Positions 1 to 11,791 of a DNA stretch of 64,000 bases are shown here, piece by piece (the first letter of the stretch is position 1; each line of letters opens with the position of its first letter). The notes below the pieces were generated by a model. It saw only the letters and a program-made list of their open reading frames with translations, made no database searches and was not told where the DNA came from. The position numbers and the translations under genes are program-made. The stretch covers positions 13,171,256 through 13,235,255 of the forward strand of contig NC_077248.1 in NCBI RefSeq assembly GCF_947179165.1. The letters are read 5' to 3'. Source of the DNA: Solanum dulcamara. Taxonomy: Eukaryota > Streptophyta > Magnoliopsida > Solanales > Solanaceae.

Positions 1-778
1 TAGATTTTCTCCTCTCCAACTCTTGCTTTCAAAATATTCTAAGTGCTAATGAGAGAAAAGCATCATAGGATACTGATATGGGGCTTATTTTAGTCCCAAA
101 ATGCTAGGGTTTTGATTTAGGAAAGGTGGAAAAAGAAGATTTCAACTCTCATTAAAACTGACTTAGGACCGTCTACGGGTCATTCTACGGACCGTAAAAC
201 CTTCTACGGGCCGTAGAAGACCAGTCATATGAACTGAGGTTCGAAATTTGACTTTATTGTATCTTGACACTTTGGAAACTCTTTCTACGGATCGTAGACC
301 CTTTGATAAATCGTAGGGCTGGATTGTAGGGATACTAGGGGTCTCCTAGGGGTTGGGGTCTATGGACTTTTCTACGGGTTGTACAAATGTTATACGGGTC
401 GTAAAACCCTGTCGTGGAACTTAGCGCATATTCCAATGGCTAATGAAATGTGATATTGGGTCTACAAGTCCCTTTTACGGATCGTAGAGTCTTTGACGGG
501 TCGTAGAGTAGGCTCGTGGAACTTGGGTCTTGAGACTGAGCTTAGGGACCTCTCCTACGGTCTATAGAAACGTCTACAGGCCGTAAAATCCACTCATAGA
601 AGAATTTCAATAGTTCAAATTTTTACTAAGTCTAGTGGTGACCTTCGAGTGCCCACCTACGATTAGTAGATCTTCATACGGATCGGAGGTGCCACTTATG
701 GACATTGGACAGTGATTTTTCCTCACATTGTCATGGCTCTTTGATATTGATCTAGATTAGAATGGTCTGGGGTGTTAC
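1..778 (-). mobile_element. LTR fragment (family A), truncated by the window edge
   Basis: Read on the minus strand, this begins at 778 with TGTAACACCCC, a usual plant LTR start, and runs off the left edge. Positions 150-720 are filled with variants of a short inverted motif, CTACGG-n-CCGTAG; an example is 202-218, with 8-bp arms TTCTACGG and CCGTAGAA around one G. The first 180 bases are recognisably similar, in reverse complement, to about 63310-63560, so the same family occurs at both ends of the window. No ORF is present. Type is inferred from termini and repetition. Confidence 0.6.
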
Positions 779-1112
779 ACCTAGATTTTTAAATGTGCAC
801 CCGATTTTTCATGTTTCCATGCTTTGAAAGTATGTGTTTGATGAGTCCCACGTGATTTTTCTTAATTCAGTGGAGTTGGGTTCGGATTTGACATTTGAGG
901 AGGAACCTATAACTATTTTGAATAATTAGGTTCGAAAGCTCACGACAAAAGAGATTGCTTCGGTGAAGGCGCAATGAAAGCACCATTCCATCGGAGAGGC
1001 TACTTGGGATATGGAGGCCGACATGCGTGCCAGATATCCTCAACTTTTTGAAGCTTAAATACTTTATTTTACTTTATGTTCGAGAATGAACATGATTTTT
1101 AGTGGTAGATGA
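779..1112 (+). pseudogene. 3' end of a Tekay/Del-like gypsy pol (integrase tail with chromodomain-like end)
   Basis: Translated from about 792, this gives the typical C-terminus of plant chromovirus polyproteins: HPIFHVSML, then a region with EEEPITIL, then ATWDMEADMRARYPQLF before a TAA stop near 1057. Three in-frame stops interrupt it. Each is one C-to-T or G-to-A change from the codon the family normally has. The fragment starts abruptly at the junction with the reversed LTR at 778, so the rest of the element was lost or displaced. It lies directly 5' of an LTR, as expected for the 3' end of an element. Confidence 0.7.
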
Positions 1113-2426
1113 TGTAATGACCCTGAAGGTTATTTTTAAATTTTTTTGGAAAATTATCGTTTTGAAAATTCTTTGAAAAGTTGTGATTTTTAGAAGTTTT
1201 GAATTTTTAAAGGCTTAAGTTGTTTTAAAGTGGTTTTTAATACCAATCGAAGCTACGAGTCTCGAAATAAAATTCTATCAATTTCATCAACTCTAAAATG
1301 CAGAATTAGGTCTAGGAGAGTTATCTGTTCCAGTTTTGGAGTGTTAATAAGGAATTGAGTCCTTGAGTTGGAAGTTTAAGAAAATTTAGACTAAGAGTTG
1401 ACTTAGGTCAACATTCGAAATTTGATTGCTCGAAATGAATTTTCGACGATTCATTGGATTCGAGGATGATTTTAGGCCTAGGTGAGGTCTTGGTTGAATT
1501 TTCAGAAGCTTCGAGGTTATTTTGGTAATTTTGAGCGTTAAGTTAGTTTAGTTGCGACTAAATAGATTTCGAGTTAAGGAGACCTCAAATCCGTGTTTCG
1601 ATGGTTCCATTGAGTTCGAAATGTTGAATTTATTAGGGTAGCATACATGATTTATGTGTACGAGATTCTGAACAAATCCCGATGGTCAATTCGGTTACTT
1701 GTGTGTTGGTAGATTTCTTGCTGATATTTGGTTCTTCTAACCTCGTGTTCGCGATAGGTTGGTCGCTTTCGCGATCTTCGCTTTAGTTATGACTTAGCGT
1801 TCGCAAAAGGTCAGCTTGGGTGGGAATCACTTTAGCGATTAAGTTGTCGGTTTAGCGGCTATCGCGAAAGTGAGATCTAGGAGTGTCTTTTCTAAATTTT
1901 GGGGTTTCAACAATATTTCTCCATTTTTCAACGTTGAGAGCTCGATTTTGGCGGTTTTAAAGGGGATTTTCAAGATAAAACTATTGGCTAAGTGAGTTTA
2001 ACCTAGAATCTTCATTACCTATTAATTATTTCGTGGTTTTTACCTTAAATCAATTATTTTGATTTCAAGAAGTGGGAGTTTTCCTCAAGAACATGGACTT
2101 ATGTAAAAGATGGAATTGTGAACTAATTTCAACTCCGTTTTTGAAATGGTTTTCACCATTAATTTCCAAATGCTTTGGGTAATGTATTTATGTATTAATT
2201 TTTATATTTACCCCTTCATTTTTGGAATTGAATTTTTGGGCGTTTTAGACTGGGTCTTCAAAATTGATGATTTGGGGGTCCTTATACTCGTATTCTTATT
2301 GCGAATTCATATTGGAATAAACTTTGTGGAGTCGAAGATCTAATGAGGAGGGAAGACCCAAGTTTTGAAGTGATTGTATGCTCAAATTGAGGCAAGTGTC
2401 ATCACAACTGTGTTTGGGTCATGACA
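1113..2426 (+). mobile_element. 3' LTR of the Tekay/Del-like element (family B)
   Basis: It starts TGTAATGACCCTGAAGG and ends GGTCATGACA. The same ends are seen at 60709-63304 and, reversed, at 47708-49668, so three copies of this LTR family are in the window. At 1.3 kb this copy is shorter than the others and probably internally deleted. A region with TCGCGA-type motifs lies around 1749-1872. No target-site duplication is visible between 1108-1112 and 2427-2431, as expected when the LTR is still joined to internal sequence. Confidence 0.65.
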
Positions 2427-3480
2427 CATATATACCTCTATCATTACCAAATGCCCCAAATATACCTTTTTGGTTTAGTGAAAGTGAAAAAAATATTTTT
2501 TACTTTAGTTTATTAATTTTTATTTTTTTTAAGAAATCATGTTTGGGATATATTTGATCCTTCTCAGACGTGAGTTTTTTTGACTTCTTTGATTCAACAG
2601 GTCAAATTTAATTTATCATAGATGCCCCAATTATTTTTCTTACATATATAAATAAATAAATTACAATATATCATGAAAAAATTAATTATAATTTTTATTC
2701 TCTTTTACTATTCAGACTTATTTCTTATACTAAAGAATGAAAGAAAAAACTAAAAAAACTAAAAATAAAAAATCAAATAATGATAAGGAAATAGATCTAT
2801 TATGGAAAAATTTAAAATTTGAATTAGTCACTGAATCAAAGAAGTCAAAAAAAATAATCATATGTAAAAAGAATTAAAAATACTCTTGAATTTTGCTAGA
2901 AGGATTAATCATATGTATATATTTTTTTTTAAAAAAAAGTAAAATAGTCACCTTTGATAGATGCGAAAAGTATATGTAAATTATTTTTATAACAATGATA
3001 ATATATGAGAGTCATTTTTATAACAATAAAATTATGTGTGAATCTAGTATATTAACTCTAAGCTCTTTTATTAGTAGTATATAAGTTGCAATAGGTAGAG
3101 TAATAGTGGGGGCAAGAGTCAAACAAGAAGAAAAGCAAAGGAAGATCCAAAGAGGGAAAAAGCAGAGAGATGATTATGCCGTTGAAAGCAAAATGTCAAA
3201 CGCTACGTTGCCTTTCGGGGACTGACACCCGCCTCGGCCTTAACAAATGCACAGACCTTTTGACATGTCTTCTCTCTTACCTGCCCTCTTTGAACCTATA
3301 TGCTTCTATTCACACACTTCCATTTTTCAATTCTTTTTTTTTCTTTCGACTCTACTTTTTTTTTTTTTTTTTTTCAATAATCATAGTGGAGTCGACAAGT
3401 CTCATACTAAGGAAAAAAATATTTCCTAATAAAAATAATTTCCTATTCAAAGAACTCGCCTGAAATTTATAATTAAGAAT
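2427..3480. other. AT-rich intergenic DNA with one purine-rich island
   Basis: Mostly AT-rich, with no supported gene. Around 3090-3310 the composition changes: a purine-rich stretch with many AAG/GAA runs is followed by a GC-richer block near 3178-3245. This looks like leader or promoter-proximal DNA rather than the surrounding filler. The short ORFs here have no recognisable similarity. Confidence 0.4.
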
Positions 3481-3499
3481 AAATGAGTACCTTAGTAGG

Positions 3500-3583
3500 A
3501 GTCAGATATGTGTAAACGTTATCCTCTTCAGATCTCACGTTGTGGAATTTCACTGGATTATTGTTGTTGTTGTTGTTGTTGAG
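3500..3583 (+). mobile_element. TS-type SINE 3' fragment with GTT tail
   Basis: The stretch ending in TTGTGGAATTTCACTGG-ATTA followed by a (GTT)n run at 3560-3581 matches the 3' part of tobacco/Solanaceae TS SINEs, which end in GTT repeats. The tRNA-related head is missing or degraded. Confidence 0.5.
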
Positions 3584-4830
3584 TACTTACCACATAATTT
3601 TCAATTTCGTTTTAATTTTTTTATTTTATATATTTTTTTAGTTTGTTTAATTATTTTTGATAACTTTTAAATTTTAAGTTTTCTCGTAACATATAGACTA
3701 TAAATTCAAAAAATATTTTAATATATTTTATATATTTTTAGTTTATCTCAAAATTTATTTTTTTAAAAAAATTTCATGTTAAATTAAAATCAACAAATAA
3801 ATTAAAATGAAGATAGTAAACTTTTATAGTTTCTCACTATATTTAGATATATAATCCCATAATACCAATTCTTCTAGAATCGAACTCCAAAACAAAATCC
3901 AACAAAAAACCCTTCAGTTGATTAATTTTTTTTTGCCTGAAATGGTAGACCTGGATTAAATTGCAAGCAAATATATATATTAATGAACAATTCAAATAAA
4001 AGTAAAATTATTGATGAAAAATAATTACATAATAAATATTTCCTCCATCCAATAATATTTGTCCACAATTGACTTTGTACAATTTTTAAGAAACAATAAA
4101 TAAAAGTGTAATTTAACCATATCACTCTTTAAATATAATAAATACAGTATCTTGAAAAATTTAATACGAAAATAACTATTAATTAATAACAAGGGTAAAT
4201 TAGGAACTAAATGTAAATTATCTCTTGATTTTATAAATTTGACAAGTATTTTTGGATATCAATTTTTAGTATAGTGGACAAGTAAAGATGGACGGATGGA
4301 TTATTAGACATATATAAATAGTCAACTTTAAAGATTATTACATTGCTTGCATAAATGTTTTATTAAATGCATTACGGAGTTCTAAATGAGCATTTTTTTA
4401 AATTTTTTTTTATAATTAGTGAAAAATAATTATAATTTTAAATTACATATTTAAAGTGACAATTTTATTTTAAATGAAAAAATTGTTAATTCGGAATGAA
4501 AGTAGTATACTTGTCCATAATATATTTTTAGATGTTATATTACATTAGAAAATAACTATAAATATTAAATAATTTTAAAATAATTTTAAATTACACATTT
4601 AAAGTGAAGAAAACTAAAAAAAATAAAGTAGAAAAACTATTAATTCGGAATGAAAGTAATGTACTTGTCAAAAATATTTTTTAAGAAGTTATATAACATA
4701 AAAAGATAATTACAAATAAAAAACTTGATTAATAATTTTATGTAATAAAAATAATATTAAAATTATCAAAAAATAAAATAGGGAGGGTGAACATTAATTC
4801 TCCAACTATTAGCCTCCAATAAATAATAGA
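3584..4830. other. AT-rich intergenic DNA with MITE-like debris
   Basis: No gene seen. Two related segments (about 4380-4530 and 4540-4690) each contain CATTTAAAGTGA and ATTCGGAATGAAAGTA, which indicates an old duplication or two copies of one MITE. No clear ends could be fixed. Confidence 0.35.
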
Positions 4831-5554
4831 GGCAAAAGGGTCAAAAATGCCCTTAAACTATTTGAAATGAACAAAAATTTCTTTCGTTTATAGTTTAGTC
4901 CAAAAATACCTTTACCGTCAATACTTTGGTTCAGAAATGCCCTTATTATTATTTAATGGGTCAAAAATGCTATTTATCAAATAAATATATTATTTATTTT
5001 TTGTTTGAACACATTTTTTTCTAATAATATTTCTTTTATTAGCATATGTTTATTCTATTTCAATTAGAAAAACATTTAAAATTAAAAATATTTCTTATTT
5101 TATTATAATTATTTTCTATTGTTATTTGAATAAAAAATAATGATAGATTTATTATGATCTTATATATATGATATATATTATCCGTTAAAACTAAGAATAC
5201 ATGAAATTATTTTATTTTAATTGATAAAACTAGATTACAAAGAATAAAATAATTTTCTACATTTTTATTACTTAAAGTGGTCTAAAAGAAAACAAGAATA
5301 AAGTTCTTTAAAAGTAATATTTTTATAAGGAACAAGATTTATTTTTTAATATATATATATATATTTATATTTATTCGGAAAAAGATATTTTTGAATCATT
5401 TTGTAATAATAGGGGCATTTTTGATCTATTAAATAACAATAGGGGCATTTTAAAATCAAAATATTGATAAAAAGAATATTTTTTAACTAAATTATAAACG
5501 AAGAATATTTTTATTTATTTCAAATAGTTAAAAAATATTTTTGACCCTTTTTCC
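4831..5554 (+). mobile_element. Mutator-like MITE with long terminal inverted repeats, copy 1
   Basis: It starts GGCAAAAGGGTCAAAAATGC and ends with a diverged inverse, TTTTTGACCCTTTTTCC. The inverted similarity extends well over 100 bp from each end. It is flanked by a 9-bp imperfect duplication, AATAATAGA (4822-4830) and AATAATAAA (5555-5563); 9 bp is the usual size for Mutator-like elements. It encodes nothing. A second copy in the same orientation is at 14627-15513. Confidence 0.65.
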
Positions 5555-5760
5555 AATAATAAATAAAGAATAAAAAGCTTTTTCGTGTGTGGTTTTAGAC
5601 AGCTTCAGCCACTAGTTTTATGAATTATCATCCCGTCGACAATTCCATGGAAAACAATGTTAAGAGTATCCGATCCCCAAGGAACTTTTGGCTATCCCAT
5701 CTCGAGCTATGAGCTATCATAGGAACAACCATATATCACATCTATAAATAAGCTAAATTG

Positions 5761-5995
5761 TTACTTTATCCGTCTTTTTTTACTTATCAAATATTTTTTA
5801 ATTTAATTTTTTATTTTTATTTATCAATTTTGACAAATTAAGGGGAAAAAAAATCTTTCTATAATATCCTCAAATTATTATTTAAAATCTATCAATTAAT
5901 AGGAATAAAATGATGAACTCACTATACCGATCATTGTTTTTTTAATAGGCGTGTCAAGTCAAAATTTGACAAGTAAAAAAGAATGAAGGAAGTAA
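5761..5995. mobile_element. Small Stowaway-like MITE
   Basis: The left arm 5761-5790 (TTACTTTATCCGTC... TTACTTATCAA) is matched by the reverse complement of 5966-5995 (TTGACAAGTAAAAAAGAATG). There is no ORF. A third similar arm is at about 6139-6206. The superfamily is inferred from size and TA-rich ends only. Confidence 0.5.
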
Positions 5996-6209
5996 TTATT
6001 ATTATTTTATATATTTATTTAATATAAAATTATATTAAATAATTATTTCATATAATTATTTAAATATATTTACTCATTATATTTTTTAAAGAAAATTAAC
6101 TCAATGTTAATAAATTGAAGGTATAATAGGAAAAAATATTGTACTTTCTTGATTTGTCAAAATTATCAAGTAAAAAGAAAAATCAAATTAAAAAATATTT
6201 GACAAGTAA

Positions 6210-6699
6210 GAGCCTATTTGGATGGACTTAGAGCATGTTTGGATGAACTTATTTTAAATAACTTATAAGTTGAAAAATGCTTATAAGTTTTTTTTAAAAA
6301 GTAGGTGCAACCCAATATTTTTTTTTTGACTTATAAGGTGTTTTCAACTTATAAGCTGCTTAAAATAAGTTAATCCAAACAAACTCAATTATTTATTAAG
6401 GCTTATTTTAAGTACAAAATGACTTTAAGTTGATCAACGAAATACTCATAAAAGTTGAAAACCGCTTATAAGTAACTTATAAGTCAATCCAAACGGGCTT
6501 TTATTTTAAGTAACTTATAAGTTTAAAAAAAAAGTAGGTGCAGCCTAGTTTATTTTTTTTGACTTATAAGTTGTTTAAAATAAGTCTATTCAAACAAACT
6601 CAATTATTTAATGAGGCTTATTTTAAGCACAAATGACTTTAAGTTGGTCAGTTAAACACTCAAAAAAAAAACAGCTTATAAGTCAATTCAAATGGGCTC
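6210..6699. mobile_element. Tourist-like MITE, apparently dimeric
   Basis: The left end GAGCCTATTTGGATGGACTTA is mirrored by the right end, whose reverse complement begins GAGCCCATTTGAATTGACTTA. TAA lies on both sides, as for PIF/Harbinger-related MITEs. The interior contains two similar halves, each with GTAGGTGCA and CTTATAAGT motifs, so it seems to be two fused copies. Confidence 0.5.
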
Positions 6700-7996
6700 T
6701 AAATACGAATGGAAGAAGTAATATTATAAGTAAATAATAAATTTATCTTGATTTGTTAAAATGAAAAATCTAATTTTTGACATAGGGCAAAGTAATATGA
6801 AATTTCCAAGTTCAATTTCGAAAGTAGCATTTTCCAAATAATATTTTTTTAAATGGTCATTTATTTTAAATCAGATCTAAAAGTTAAAAATTCATGTCGA
6901 CAGGAGGTGTATGTTGATGAAGAAGGTTTTACACCTTGTTTGGAGGGTTGTTATCTACTGTATTGAATTATTTATTTAAATATAATATTTTTAAAATTAT
7001 TATTTAAATTTTATTATACCATATTATTTAAATTCATGATTATTTTTTGTGTAACGATCGATATGATGTGATGTGATGTGATTACATCGTTATCTTATTT
7101 TAATTTTTTTTTACATATCATTTAATAATCTTATGTTATCTTTTATTTTATTTTTTCATAATAACTCTACTTAGATTAATAATGTATGACATTATATTAT
7201 GATAAAAAATAATTTATATTGAATAAAATAATATAATATGAATATGTAACAAGTCTTCAAACATATTATGGAGGAGCTCCACGAAGAAGTAATAATAGGT
7301 AGATAAAGTCAAACGGGCGGAGACGACTCACTGATCGAGACGAGAAAAAAGCAAGGAAGAAGAAAACAAAAGCTTCATCATTTCAGCCAACAGCTACCCT
7401 TAACTAGCCAGAGAAATGTACCTATCTCCACTGAACTACTGCTCAGAAAACTTGAAAACCCCTCGTGGACCCAAACCTTTCTATCAACTCTCTTCATTCC
7501 ATAACTATAAACTATAAAATAAAATAAACTACTCTATTCACAATATCAACGTTGCAATCCCGGTAGAAAACAGTACTCGTAATATAGAAAAATCTAGAGC
7601 CCTAGCACTAGTAGCCGCAATAATAATTGAAAAATAATGTTGGGGAAAAAGAGGAATAGATAGCTCATGGATTTGATTAATAAGTTTTCAACAACTTCGG
7701 TACTTTATGTCGTCAATAAATTCCATCTTTACTTAGCCTCTTTCTCATTGGCAATACTGAAATTGCATATAAATCCAAAAGGCAACCAGTCAAGTGTTTA
7801 TAAACAAGTATAGTAGAGCTATTAGTAAAGCCCTAGGAGGACCGTGCTAATGTTGTGTTCTATTTTGAAAGAGAAAAGAATCTCAATGCTCCTGTCTAAA
7901 TCCTGTCACCACTATATGCTTGGATTGTGGTAACTGATTTTATTAACCCAGATCTCAGTAAGATGAAACATCAACAGAGTTTCAGAATCATTTATC
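6700..7996 (+). promoter_or_regulatory. Upstream region and probable 5' UTR of SCARECROW
   Basis: This fills the space before the SCARECROW start. 6700-7250 is AT-rich, with a short GATGT run at about 7060-7080. From about 7262 the composition becomes less AT-rich and purine-rich (7290-7380), then pyrimidine-rich, as in plant 5' leaders. No TATA box or transcription start can be fixed with confidence. Upstream ATGs are present between 7380 and 7990, so the leader is probably long, carries uORFs or is spliced. Confidence 0.45.
7667..7813 (+). promoter_or_regulatory. Candidate 48-codon upstream ORF in the SCARECROW leader
   Basis: An ATG at 7667 opens a 48-codon frame ending with TAG at 7811-7813, 183 bp before the main ATG. 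It encodes no known peptide. If the leader is transcribed without removal of this segment, it could lower translation of the main frame. Conservation was not tested. Confidence 0.3.
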
Positions 7997-10900
7997 ATGG
8001 CAAAGGCTTTTCCTCTGAATGGTGAGAACTGCACCCTTACTAACGGTGCAAACGTCGTTGGTGATAGCAGTGGTGAGAAGCTGCAGGCTATTAGCAAGGA
8101 GATCAATAACGTGCACCTTCTTCACTGTGACAACGTTAAAATGGTTAGGAAGAGGACGGCGTCTGACATGGAAATCCAGACCGGTGCCGGCGAAGAGCAT
8201 AGATATCTACGCCGGCCTGCTACGATAGGCGGGTCTCACTCTCAGATTGGTGATTTAAGGGTTTGCGGCAATAGTAATTTTGGTCATAATATGAACAGTA
8301 ATCCAACGACGACGACCACCCACGTTTCCAACTACTCCACTATGCAAATGTTACCTTCTTCCACGAGTTTGTGTGGTGTGACGTCAAGAGGAGGGCCTGG
8401 GCTTGATACCGGCTTTTCTAATTCTACCCCAAACCTAACTTGCACAGACGCCATAACATCGCATCATCAGTCTCAAGGTCCTCAAACCCAGAACAACAAC
8501 TATCAATCCCCATCTGTTTGTGTTTTCTCCGGTTTGCCCCTTTTTCCTCCGGATAGAAATCTCCAAAACAGCGGTTTACAACTCCAGCAACCTGCAGCAG
8601 CAGTTGTATCTTCACCCCTTACAACTGGAAGAATCGACCCCATGGAGGATAGCACGTCGGCAACGGCATGGATTGACAGTATTATAAAGGATTTAATCAA
8701 CAGCTCCGCTCAAGTATCTGTGCCCCAACTCATCCAGAACGTGAGGGAGATAATCCACCCTTGCAATCCATATCTCGCATCCCTCCTGGAGTACAGGCTT
8801 CGCTCTCTTACAAGTAATAATAATGGTGGCGCTGATCAAAATGACCCCATGGAGTGCTGGAGAAGAAAAGAACCGCTGCCACAGCTAGCGAGCTTACAAC
8901 AGGCCCAAAACAATGCCAATTTATTGCAGCACAATATTTTGTCCCTTCCTGATTCTTCAAATAATCAATACTTAAACTGGGAAATAGCTTTGCCAGCCAG
9001 CCACAATGCTCCGGTGGCGCCCTCTCTGAACCAGCACCAACACCTTGGTGGCAATAATCCCACTGCAACAGATCTTTCATTTGTTACGTCTCCCATCCTT
9101 TCTCCTCAAGTGCAGCAACAGCAACAACAACAACAAGAATCTCCTCATTCTCAACAACAGGCAGCCGCAGTAGACTTAGAACAACAACAGAAGCAACAAC
9201 AATCTTCTAGTTCTCTATCTCCTAAGTCGGTGGCTGACAATAGTGCCAAAACAAAAACTTCAACACCAGCTCCACCACCCCCGATCAACACGTACCGAGA
9301 GAAAAAGGAAGAAGAGCGACAACAGAAGAGGGATGAAGAAGGATTGCACATTTTAACCTTGCTATTGCAATGTGCAGAAGCGGTATCCGCTGATAATCTA
9401 GAAGAGGCAAATAAAATGCTATTAGAAGTATCCGAACTCTCCACACCGTTTGGCACATCTGCACAGCGTGTCGCTGCATATTTCTCAGAAGCCATGTCAG
9501 CTAGGCTGTTGAATTCATGCTTGGGAATATACGCAGCGCTACCAATGACCAGCGTCCCCATGGTTTACACCCAAAAACTGGCATCCGCTTTCCAGGTTTT
9601 TAATGGGATCAGCCCCTTCATTAAATTCTCCCATTTCACAGCCAATCAAGCTATACAAGAAGCTTTTGAGAGAGAAGACAGGGTGCATATCATAGACCTT
9701 GATATAATGCAAGGTCTTCAATGGCCCGGTCTTTTCCACATCTTGGCTTCCAGGCCCGGTGGGCCTCCTTTTGTTCGACTCACCGGGCTTGGAACCTCCG
9801 TGGATGCTCTTGAAGCCACAGGCAAACGACTATCCGATTTTGCCGAGAGATTAGGCCTTCCTTTTGAGTTTTTACCAGTCGCTGACAAAGTTGGAAACTT
9901 AGACCCTGAGAAATTGAATGTGAGCAAGAGAGAAGCCGTTGCAGTTCATTGGTTGCAACATTCGCTTTATGATGTCACTGGCAGCGACTCTAATACACTC
10001 TCCCTCTTGCAAAGGTACTAATCCTCTAGACACTTTATTTTTTTTTCCTAAGTCAGAAACAATGACAATTTCTATGTTATGAACTTTTTTTTACTTCAAA
10101 TTTTATCTTTTAATATTTTATAAAATATGCTTTTGTAGCTACGTAAATTTTGAAATCACAAAATTCAAAAACACTGTTGTTACTATTTTCCATGACTTTC
10201 CTTTCTTGAAAGCTCTCTGTCATCTAGTCAAATACGTATACTATTTTCCATGACTTTCCTTTCTTGAACCAACATGCTGCTTAACGTAAGGAAAAAAGAA
10301 TCTTCATCTGATTATTTGTGTGGTAGCTAAAGGAAATATTGTACTAAAAATCTGTGATACATATTTAATTAAAAAATAATTCAGTAGTATTATAGGTATT
10401 TATTTTTGCTTTACAAGGAGCTTCTCTTTGACCATTGGTGATTCTCTTTTTCAGTAAGCCTGAAAAAAGGAGGAGAAAAAGGTCAATCACTTTTAGCAGC
10501 AAAAGCTGTCTTCTCTATGAATTACTTATATTCCTGCCTAATTAATTTTCCGTGAATTCTCTTCTTTTAAAAAAGAAGTTCATTCTGGGCATCACGCCCC
10601 AAAAATATATTACAACTATAGAGAGACAGAAACTAGCGTATTTATTAGTAAGCGTGATTTTTTAATACCATTACTTGTTTTATATGAATTTTACATTTTT
10701 TAAAAAAAGAAATAATAAAGAAAGTGTATATTTTATACTTTCTCTAATTCATATTAAGTGAATTGTTGAATTTTTTTCATAATTATAAACAAGTAAATCA
10801 TTCAAAGATCAAGAAAATTGTTGAGAATTTTTTCATATTTATCCTTCATTTAGTGAACAACTTAACTACTTCTCATTTTCTAATAGAATAGTATTTTAAT

Positions 10901-11791
10901 AGAAAGTAGCCTTTAATTTTTTCCTTTCAATATTTTTGTTAACGAATGTGCCAAACTCCAACAATTAATTACGGTCTAAAGGGAGTAATAGTTTCTATAT
11001 TAATTGGTGTATTAAAATATGAAAAAACATATTTCTCTTGATATGCTTAAGTGAACAAGTGAAAATAAAAAAATTATATTTAATATAATCAATAAGTAAA
11101 AGTGAATGGAAGGAGAAGTAATTTGTAAATATAAGCTTGGATTTCAAAAATTTTAATTTGAAGGAATCAACCATTAAGTTTTGTTCTTATAATTGTAACT
11201 TATTACTCTTTTCAAAATTATGGGCTTAGAATTTAAAATATTTGTTGAAATTTTACCCATCACTTGTGCTCTATATGTATGTTGATTTGGTTCATTAATT
11301 TGCTTTACTTCAGGTTGGCTCCAAAGGTGGTGACTGTTGTGGAGCAGGACCTGAGCCACGCGGGTTCATTCCTGGGGAGGTTTGTGGAGGCAATACATTA
11401 CTACTCGGCTCTATTTGACTCACTTGGTGCGTGCTACGGGGAGGAGAGTGAAGAAAGACACGTCGTGGAGCAACAACTATTATCGAAGGAGATACGTAAT
11501 GTGCTAGCCGTAGGTGGTCCATCAAGGAGCGGGGAGGTGAAGTTCAACAACTGGAGGGAGAAGCTTCAACAGTCTGGGTTTAGATGCTTATCTCTTGCTG
11601 GTAATGCTGCTGCACAAGCTACTCTTTTACTCGGAATGTTCCCGTCTCATGGATACACTTTGGTTGAGGATAATGGAACTCTCAAACTTGGCTGGAAAGA
11701 TCTTTGTTTGTTTACTGCTTCTGCATGGAGGCCTAATTCCTTGCATGCTGCAACAGGTTCTCGTCATTTCTCTCGTCCTAATATGGATTAG
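7997..11791 (+). CDS. SCR: SCARECROW, GRAS-family transcription factor
   Basis: Exons 7997-10014 and 11314-11791, 831 aa. The donor AAAG|GTACTA and acceptor CTTCAG|GTTGG split an Arg codon at the same place as the single intron of Arabidopsis SCR. The N-terminal 445 residues are low-complexity (Asn/Ser/Thr-rich, with Gln runs from about residue 372 and a Pro-rich patch). The GRAS domain starts near residue 448 ([17 protein letters not shown]). VHIIDLD begins at residue 563 and the SAW motif is at 809-811. The start is the only ATG that gives the family N-terminus MAKAF. In other plants SCR is nuclear, binds SHORT-ROOT, limits its movement, and specifies endodermis and quiescent centre. It is longer than Arabidopsis SCR (653 aa), mainly in the N-terminal region. 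Family assignment is secure; one-to-one orthology is inferred. Confidence 0.96.
10015..11313 (+). other. Single intron of SCARECROW
   Basis: A 1299-bp AT-rich intron with GT-AG ends. A 30-bp segment occurs twice as an exact direct repeat (10181-10210 and 10239-10268). Nothing else was recognised. Confidence 0.9.

Noticed and set aside
3170..3463. 97-codon ORF and an overlapping 60-codon ORF
   Set aside because: The C-terminal half is a poly-T translation (Phe run) and no family resemblance was found; composition explains it.
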